A program made the translations under genes and the position numbers. Below the pieces are notes generated by a model. That model ran no database searches and was not told the origin of the DNA. It was given only the letters and a program-made list of their open reading frames with translations. A stretch of 64,000 nt of DNA from Rosa chinensis. Its lineage: Eukaryota; Streptophyta; Magnoliopsida; Rosales; Rosaceae. The stretch covers positions 6,624,501-6,688,500 of the forward strand of contig NC_037092.1 of the NCBI RefSeq assembly GCF_002994745.2, in the 5' to 3' direction. Numbering within the stretch: the first letter of the stretch is position 1; each line of letters starts with the position of its first letter. Below, piece by piece: positions 57,100 through 64,000 of this stretch.

Positions 57100-60000
57100 A
57101 AACGCGGTGCTTCTCTCGTTGCCTCGTTAAAAACCTTGCCGAGTAACAAAAACCCAGTGGGACAAAAAATAACCTCGGTCAAAGGGGAAAAAGAGCACAA
57201 CACACCCTTCACGTTTCGAGGTGAACATGTAGACATCTCCCCCTGATGTCTGCGCCTCCCCCTGATGACTACGATCATGGGAGTTCAGATAATTTCCGCA
57301 AGCCAATTCTTGCCACATGTTTCTCGAACGTGGATTTGGGCAATGACTTAGTAAACAAGTCTGCCTTACTGTCCTCAGATTGAATCTAGTTCACTTTGAT
57401 CTCGAGGAGAGTCTGTTGTTGCTGATTATGCTTGGTGTTATCGCTTTTGATGTAACCTTGCCTCATTTGTTCAAAACAAGCAGCATTATCCTAAATGCTC
57501 GTAGGCTCATCTGTGGTAGACTTCAAACCACAATTGCTTCGAACATGCGTAATTATGGATCCAATCCATATACATTCACGAACCACTTCGTGAAGAGCAA
57601 TGATCTCTGCATTGTTCGAAGATATAGCGACTACGGTCTATTCTGTAGACCTCCAAGATATCACGGTCTTTTCCCATGGTGAACACTTAACCGGATTGGG
57701 AATGACCTTTGTGTGGGTCAGAAAGATACCCAACATCAGCAAAACCTTCCAAAACACATGTCGTTTTGGGATGGGGATAATGGACGCAGGCCAGTGTTGG
57801 CGGCGTTCCTGGTGTGTGATGGGTCCGAATCCATCATCTTTTTGTAGGGATAGAACAAGCCCATATCACTCATACATCTCAAGTATTGAAAGATATCTTT
57901 TACACCAATCCAATGGCGTCGCGTTGGCGCAGAGCTATATCTAGCTAACAAGTTCACAACATATGAGATGTCCGGTCTTGTGCATTGGGATAAGTACAAT
58001 AATGCGCCTATTGTACTAAGTAAGGCACTTCTGCATCTAGCACATCTTCGTCATCATCCTTTCGACGAAGAGGATCATTTTCAGGATCAAGACTACGGAC
58101 GATCATGTGGGTGCTTGAAGGCTTGACCTTGTCAAAATGCCTAAGCATCTATCGACACGATGCTCAAGTTCTAAACCGAGATATAATCGTGTTCTCCCAA
58201 AATCCTTCATCTCAAACTCGGATTTCAAGTGTTCAGCGGTTTCCCTTAACTCTTTAAGGGCTTCTAATGAAGATCAAGTCTAACATGAACCCACGATAGA
58301 ATCCGAAACTTGTCATAGAAACGCGTGGGCATATCCTTTCCTAATCAAGTAGTCACTTTAGTGAGCGTTTCAATCTTATTGTAAACGTGCTCCATGGTCT
58401 AGAGCCACTTGACTTGGGTAAATGAAGTTCATCATGAACCTTCATGTATATTCCGTATCTAGATCCCTATAGAGATACGTAGTGACCATATTTGTAAGCT
58501 GCATGTTCAGTTATTCGGAAACTACCAAACTGACAAGGTAGTGGAGTGCAATGACATCCATTACGAGAGAATATGTCTCATCGTAGTCGATTCCAGGGCG
58601 TTTTGTGAGAAGCCTTGCGCCATAAGGCGAGATTGCCATCTCTTTTTCTCATCACGCTTTCTAACGAAGACCCATTAGTCAACATGTTCTATGTTAGGAG
58701 GTGTTGGCATCTCTAACTCGAAAACCTTCCTCTTCGTTAGAGAATCCATCTTAACCTGGATCGCATCTTTCCATTTAGGCCAAATTTCTCTACGTTGGCA
58801 TTCATTAATCAACGGAGCGTGGTTCGATATCATTAGACTCAACAAACTCATGCGCAACGAAATGCACAACTACATCATCAATTATGATAGAGTTTCTATC
58901 CCACGTCTCATGTACACTAGTGTAAGTTTCATAGAGCTCTATATTCTTAGGAATAGGTTCTGACGTTGAGGCGTCCCCCAACGATAACCATAACCCGAAA
59001 GATACTCATGAGACTGATTTTGAGTCTTGATGATCAAAGGATTGGAATGTGCCAAAGTATCCTTCGAACCCACGGGCGTCCCACGCATCCTGGCTGGGGC
59101 CATGGCCTGTAACGCCAGAGTGCCACTCTCTTTGGCATTGGTGCCATGCCTACCTCCGTGTAGGGTGGCGCTACGTCCTCTAGTAGGGACGTCCTTCCTT
59201 GTAGGCATGTTTGCATCATATTTGTGTGATCTCGTCACTTTGATAGGGATCAAGATGAGACATAGTGGGGACAGACCACGACAATTCCTGTCGTTCCTGT
59301 TGAACATCTGTGTTCTTATCTCCCCCGAACGACAGGAAGACTGTCTCATCAAAGTGACAACCCACAAATCTAGCGGTAATGAGATTGCCTTGCAAGGGCA
59401 TTAAGTGGCAGACGATTGTTGGAGTCTCAAATCCAACGTAGTTGCCCATTCGTCTGTAAGGACCCATCATAGAGCGCTGTGGCAGCGCAATTGGCACATA
59501 AATGGCGCACTCAAATATGCGTAAGTACGATATTTGTACCCAGTCACTAGCTGTAACGCAGAGGTACATTGAGTGGCTGTGGGTTGTAGACGAATTAGCA
59601 TAGCTATATGCGATATTGCATTACCCCAAGCGGATATAAGGAGATTGGTGCACATTACCAATGTCCGGACTATCATCGTAGTCGTTTCCGCAAGACCATT
59701 TGGGTGTGTAAATGGGAATGTGATATCCAACATCAAGCCCATTGCAATATCCATCGAAAGTCTTTCGATGTAAACTCTCTAGCATAGTCAAATCCAATTG
59801 ACTGAATAAGATGATCTGGGGAGAGAGCCCGTTGTCATATGATGTGTGCTAGGAGTATAGTGTAAGCAGCATTGATAGGTGGACAATGGCACAACACGTG
59901 ACCAGCGTGTTTGCGTGTCAACCAATATCATGAAATATTTAAGCGTCTGCAAGTTGGTTGAATCAATCCACAAAATCCCTACGGATTCTTTGTAAGAACA

Positions 60001-60860
60001 GAATGAGTATTGTCATATCCTTTGCATAGGACGGTCTCAGTCCTAATTTCCCTAAGGAACGGGCTTTGTAAAATCAGCGAGAGGCCTTAGAAGCAACCAT
60101 TGAGTATTTTGGTTAGGCCTGAGCGTCTAAAACGCTATTTGAAGCAAGTTGGTGATTGCAGCATCACCTTGGGCGCCAGCACCATGATGGACGCCATCCA
60201 TGGAGTCATGGATAGGGACTGCGCCAGCCCTAAGCTGGTGGTGGACAGAGGCAGTGCCCTAGGCAGCAGCGTCGGTCACACTTAGTCCAGGAATCAACTT
60301 TTGATTCATGCTTCATTTCGCTCGAGAGAAAGGATGTCCATGTGAAGTCTTTGTAGACGGATCATCATATCATGACTAGGATGATCTATCCTGTCGTGAC
60401 AAAGCCAATATGTGTCTAAATCCAAGTGATCTTCTCTCATAACTTTTATTGGATTAATAGCTCAAATAGTGACATAGAGTCCACTAGAGAGACACATAAA
60501 CTTCTCTAAGATGCGTCTTTGTTCGCAATCATTAAAGGTATTGCAAAGGAACTCATTTTCGTTCTCTACATGCATTTTCGCATGGAATTCGTTGGCTATT
60601 CATAGGTACGATTTGCCCTAAGAGCGTAGAGAGTTTCTGTGACAGCTGTAATCAAGGTGCCATTTGGCAAGTGGAACTTGGGCTATTCCATGTCCTTGAA
60701 TTAATATTGATGGCCCAGCCATCGTAGTCTCAAAGTAATATGCTTAGAATCAAAATTGAGTCATAATGAAAAGAATTCAAAATTTTATTCATAAGCCAAC
60801 ACAGTACATCATTGTTTCTTTGATCAAAGAAAATCTAATCCAATAAAAAGTAATATGGCA
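57100..60860 (-). pseudogene. Copia pol, heavily decayed
   Basis: Fragments in shifting minus-strand frames keep the copia order: protease C-terminus (ILIQGHGIAQVPL, about 60690), integrase pieces (FMILVDTQTRWSRVVPL, about 59940; FECAIYVPIALP, about 59500), RT start (WPKWKDAIQVKMDSLTKRKVFELE, about 58780), RT end (CTRPDISYVVNLLARYSSAP, about 57980) and RNase H (NNAEIIALHEVVRECIW, about 57600). No open stretch exceeds about 140 codons. No functional enzyme can be made. This contrasts with the open gag and near-identical LTRs. Confidence 0.85.
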
Positions 60861-60891
60861 ATCGCCTACATCTCTTGGAAAATAAAAAGAC

Positions 60892-61980
60892 TTAATCAAA
60901 ATCGCCAGTTTCTGGGTCTTGATCCTTGTAGTCTTCCACCCTTAGATCTAGATCGCCATCTTGATCTTGTTGTTCCATGTAATTTGCTTCCCTTACTTCA
61001 CGATATGTCTTATATGCGTTTGCAACATTCTGGGGTGCTGTACATGCTTTGGCCCAATGTTCAGTTGATCCACATCGAAAACAAACATCATTATGGTCAG
61101 GCTCCCTTGATCGAGGCACCATTGGGGCGCGATTTGGACGACCTATCCTCTTGGTGGCGTTACCATCATGGTCGGAGGCTCCGCCTCTCTCTCTCTTCAC
61201 ACGTTGACCTCCACGGTTCCGTGCACGCCTCTCTTGGCGATTTTCTTCCTCTTTAGGGTGAACATATGGACCAGAATGTCCAGAATTGTCCCTACTCTTA
61301 GGGTTTCGCTCCTTGCGTCCTCCATTGGGGGCACGACTATAGTTAGACTCCGGAATAGGCTTAGTTCCCACGGGTCTAGCATTATAGTTCTTCACAAGAA
61401 TATTGTCGTGCTTTTCAGCTACGTTCATGGCGCCAATGAGCTCATGAAACCTTGTGATACGTCCTGCATTTACATCAATCCGATAATTCTTTGAAATCAT
61501 CAGTGCAGAGACGGGGAAGGTAGAGAGAGTCTTCTCGATCAACATCGTATCAGTTATGGCTTGGCCACAAAACTCCATTAGAGACTTGATACGAAGAGCT
61601 TCCGAGATATAATCAAGCACAGACTTGAAATCACAAAAGCGGAGGCTATGCCATCGTACTTCTAAATCAGGAAGCAGGGAGTCACGAACGTTGCCAAATC
61701 GCTGCTCAAGTTCTACCCATAGCCTTCTTGGGTCTTCCTCACTGAGGTATTCATTTTGGAGCGCGTCATTCATGTGCCTTGTCATGAGAATTATGGCTTT
61801 AGCTTGTTTTTCTTCAAAAGCAGTAGCTTGCTCAATAGAGAGCACGTTCTGACTAGGCTCTTGGATGGCTTCCAGAAGTCCATCAGCCTTAAGATGTTGG
61901 CGCACATCTCGGACCCATCTATGGTATCCTGCGCTAGTTGTCTCTAGTGGAACAAAGTTCAACTTTTTCAGGTAACTCAT
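60892..61980 (-). CDS. gag: Copia Gag (intact, 362 residues)
   Basis: Nucleocapsid/capsid protein of the element. The start is the ATG at 61980 (MSYLKKLNFVPLE); the same frame is open further upstream to 62148 but that part lies in the leader. A UBN2/retrotransposon gag-type helical region (HRWVRDVRQHLKADG...LWVELEQRFGN...HSLRFCDF) comes first. A basic Arg/Gly-rich stretch and a CCHC zinc knuckle CFRCGSTEHWAKAC (C-x2-C-x4-H-x4-C) follow. The frame ends with a stop after DPETGDFD. It is uninterrupted, unlike the pol region behind it. Confidence 0.88.
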   Translation of the reverse strand: MSYLKKLNFVPLETTSAGYHRWVRDVRQHLKADGLLEAIQEPSQNVLSIEQATAFEEKQAKAIILMTRHMNDALQNEYLSEEDPRRLWVELEQRFGNVRDSLLPDLEVRWHSLRFCDFKSVLDYISEALRIKSLMEFCGQAITDTMLIEKTLSTFPVSALMISKNYRIDVNAGRITRFHELIGAMNVAEKHDNILVKNYNARPVGTKPIPESNYSRAPNGGRKERNPKSRDNSGHSGPYVHPKEEENRQERRARNRGGQRVKRERGGASDHDGNATKRIGRPNRAPMVPRSREPDHNDVCFRCGSTEHWAKACTAPQNVANAYKTYREVREANYMEQQDQDGDLDLRVEDYKDQDPETGDFD

Positions 61981-62149
61981 CCTGAAAAACAACACAAAAT
62001 TAGGGTTAGTTTCGGAGCGAAAAAGGCTACCACGAAAAACTATTAAATTTCTGAGCGTAGTCGCTTCCAAGAAATTAGGGATTTTCTTAGTGTAGTCGCT
62101 TCCAAGAAAATCCGATTCCAAGAGGGGTTTTGGATTAGATTGAAACAAC

Positions 62150-63076
62150 GATGTATGTGGTCGATCGTTTTCTTCTCAACAAACTCTAAGTTTGGAGAAC
62201 TCTACAAGCTCCAAGCTTGGAGTGAGCACGAACCCCCACAGTTCGGCTTTTGGTCTCCCCTATGAAGAAGAAAGGGGGGTAGAAGAAGGGATGTTGGAAG
62301 TCCCCGAGAAAAGAAGAAGAAATTGAAAAACTTCAAAAAAAAGGGGAACTTTTAGAAAAGTTTACCTTGAAAAATTGCCGGAAATCTTGACCGAAAAGTT
62401 GGCCAGAAAAATGTCGCCGGAATGTTGCTGCAGATGCCGGGAAGTTACTGTAGATGACCGGAAAGTCGCCGGAAAAGTGGCAGGAAGTTGGCCGGAAAGT
62501 GGTAGGAAAAGTGTTGACCGGCGTTGATTGACCGTTGACTGGGGTGATGACGTGGCAGATCGGAGCTGACGTGGCAGGGCTGACTGGATGCTGAAGTGTG
62601 CTGACTGTGTGCCTGCGTGGATGCTGGCGAGGCAGCTGACGTCAGTGGGCCGCGTTGCTGGGCTTCGGGCTGCAGGGCTTCTGGGCCTTGGACTTCTGCT
62701 TCTGGGCCTTGGGCTGAGATCTGGGCCTAGGGCTGACCGGAGGTTGACGTTGACTGAAGCACAGGTTCAGGCGGCGGTTCGGTGGTTCAGGCGGCTGGTT
62801 CACGTGGTTCTAGGCCGGTTCCGGTGGTGATTTTTCAGCTCTGGTGATCTGGGGTCCGGCTGCAGCTGCTGGTGAAGTTTGGTAGCAGTAGGCAGGGAGG
62901 AAAGCTTCGATCCGGGCAGAGGGACTTTCGCTACTTCCGGTGGCTGGTTTGGTGGTTTTCCGGCCGGTTCTGGGGGTGGGGCCGCCGGTTCTGGAATCCT
63001 GGAGTTGAGATCTTCAAGGTGGGCGGCAGTGGTTTCTGGGATTTGTAGGCTACGAATTTAGGATTTCAGGGTTAGG
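62150..63076 (-). other. GC-rich untranslated leader of the copia element
   Basis: About 0.9-1.1 kb between PBS and gag. The 5' half (62400-63060) is strongly GC-rich with repeated gccggaa/ttgaccg words, unlike the AT-rich surroundings. Open frames here (for example 62588-62830, +) are by-products of composition. Confidence 0.6.
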
Positions 63077-63093
63077 GCTTCGTGCTGATAACC
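63077..63093 (-). other. Copia primer-binding site
   Basis: On the minus strand ggttatcagcacgaagc follows the LTR end directly. The tatcag core is that of the initiator-tRNA-Met PBS used by most copia elements, with some divergence. Confidence 0.55.
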
Positions 63094-63295
63094 TGTTTTA
63101 GGGAATCAGAAATTGAGAGATAATCGCTGTGTATTCTCATTGATAATAGGGGCCTCTTTATATAGAGGATTACAATGAATAGAGTTAGAATCATACAAGG
63201 AAAGATAATCTCTAGATTCTTCTAATTGAACCTATTACCACTAGGTCAAGTAACCTAGAGTTTGGATCAAACACAAATAGAGATATCCTTAAACA
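63094..63295 (-). repeat. Copia 5' LTR
   Basis: 202 bp, 99% identical to the other LTR. Acts as the promoter of the minus-strand element. Confidence 0.95.
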
Positions 63296-63431
63296 TGAGT
63301 AAGATTATTTGAGGAAGTTTAGTGAGGTTTAGTGAGTAAATTTAGTATTTGAAAATTTGATAAGAGGTGTAAAAAGCATAGAGGTCAAGTGAGTAAATTT
63401 GGAGGTTCCAATAGAAAAACTTTTTGGGAAA

Positions 63432-63812
63432 TTGTCCTATTGTAGCAGCCAAAAAAAAAATTCCAAATCCATAAAGAAAAAGATACGAAGCTCTTTCTTT
63501 CTCAACAGGATCTAAACCTCAAATGTCTTAATTAGATCATGTATTATGTCATTGGGTGAGTTATAACTTGCATTTTTAAACTTGGATGAATTCGTGAACT
63601 TAGTATGATTGAGGTCATGCTATGTTCTTTCAAACTTTTTTGAACTTTGCTATTAAGTAAAATGTTGGCTTGATTCTTCTGTTCATGGTAATATTTTGAG
63701 ATGAGATAATCCCTCCTGCTATTTTATGGTTTAGAGGAGAGGCTGCGCTACAACATATAATAAAGATCACAGCACTGAATTCATGTTTCCTCAAGAGACT
63801 ATCACTAGTGGC
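63432..63812. other. Intergenic, no gene seen
   Basis: AT-rich flank beyond the nested elements, nothing recognised. Confidence 0.4.
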
Positions 63813-63861
63813 GGATCCAGGATTGGAACCTTGGACCGGCTGGATTTCTTAAACAAAAAAA

Positions 63862-63900
<39 letters not shown>

Positions 63901-64000
63901 GGAGAATCTCAACAGTGTGAGAGAATTTTATAAATTTTAAAAAAAAGCTAGTCAGGGGGGGACATAGTGAGTCTTACCCCTCAAATGCATATCTATACAA
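63813..64000. repeat. Possible transposon end plus (TA)n microsatellite
   Basis: agtggcggatccaggatt is a phrase seen at the ends of plant hAT-like repeats; the partner end would lie outside the window. A (TA)n run occupies about 63867-63898. Confidence 0.35.

Larger units (their letters stand above)
56879..63295 (-). mobile_element. Complete-ended Ty1/copia retrotransposon, young insertion
   Basis: Two 202-203-bp LTRs (56879-57081, 63094-63295) differ by two substitutions and one single-base indel. The 5-bp target duplication TGAGT is exact (56874-56878, 63296-63300). The element reads on the minus strand: 5' LTR at 63295, PBS, GC-rich leader, gag (61980-60892), decayed pol (to about 57100), polypurine tract caatggggag directly before the 3' LTR. 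Total 6.4 kb. Confidence 0.95.
56182..63422. mobile_element. Mutator-like element split by a copia insertion
   Basis: Ends ttctattaggacctccaaat (left) and its inverted partner (right, reading inwards ttctattggaacctccaaat) form an imperfect inverted repeat of about 40 bp that also shares ctcacttgacc. An exact 9-bp direct repeat tttgggaaa flanks the whole at 56173-56181 and 63423-63431. Removing the copia element (56879-63295 plus one TGAGT copy) leaves about 0.82 kb, AT-rich and without transposase. The element was therefore here before the copia. Confidence 0.82.

Noticed and set aside
58939..59404. 142-codon minus and 125-codon plus frames
   Set aside because: Chance open stretches within the decayed copia pol.

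Overview
This window is eukaryotic, from a flowering plant. The genes carry many short AT-rich GT..AG introns. Plant-specific families are present: a chloroplast Mg-chelatase subunit, a CIN-type TCP factor, an IQD protein and a plant glutamate receptor-like channel. The transposons are of plant type. Codon use and family content suggest a eudicot. A rosid, perhaps Rosaceae, is only a guess. Splice sites were assigned by eye from GT/AG signals, frame continuity and family alignment from memory; no search was run.

Layout. 1-8701 is a transposon nest: the 3' end of a Ty3/gypsy (Athila/Tat-like) element, one of its LTRs, an inverted copy of the first 0.55 kb of that LTR, then a 5'-truncated Ty1/copia element. 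8887-14244 (-) is a glutamate receptor-like channel with a decayed copy of its first exon upstream. A 599-bp hAT miniature element (16471-17069) sits 50 bp before a 23-exon DEAH-box helicase (17128-24146, +). Next come an EF-hand Na/Ca exchanger (25590-28462, +), a tRNA gene (29029-29102), a second small hAT element (29857-30375), an IQD gene (31704-33875, +) and a TCP gene (35125-35865, -). A Nudix cluster follows: one complete gene (37761-39469) and a second locus (40578-42973) where two Nudix copies run together in one frame. The CHLI gene (43549-45173, -) closes the gene-rich part.

From 45.3 kb on the window is mostly repeats: tandem arrays, two small foldback elements, a tRNA-derived SINE with exact target duplications, a broken LINE interrupted by an LTR-like insert, and a 1.6-kb Mutator-like element with a 9-bp target duplication. 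A second 0.8-kb Mutator-like element was split by a young copia element (56879-63295). That copia has 99% identical LTRs and an open gag, but its pol is decayed.

The host genes are unrelated single loci (chlorophyll synthesis, splicing, Ca2+ transport and signalling, nucleotide clean-up, leaf development); nothing indicates an operon-like arrangement. The most unusual items are the in-frame double-Nudix gene, the inverted-LTR hairpin and the pol-defective young copia.
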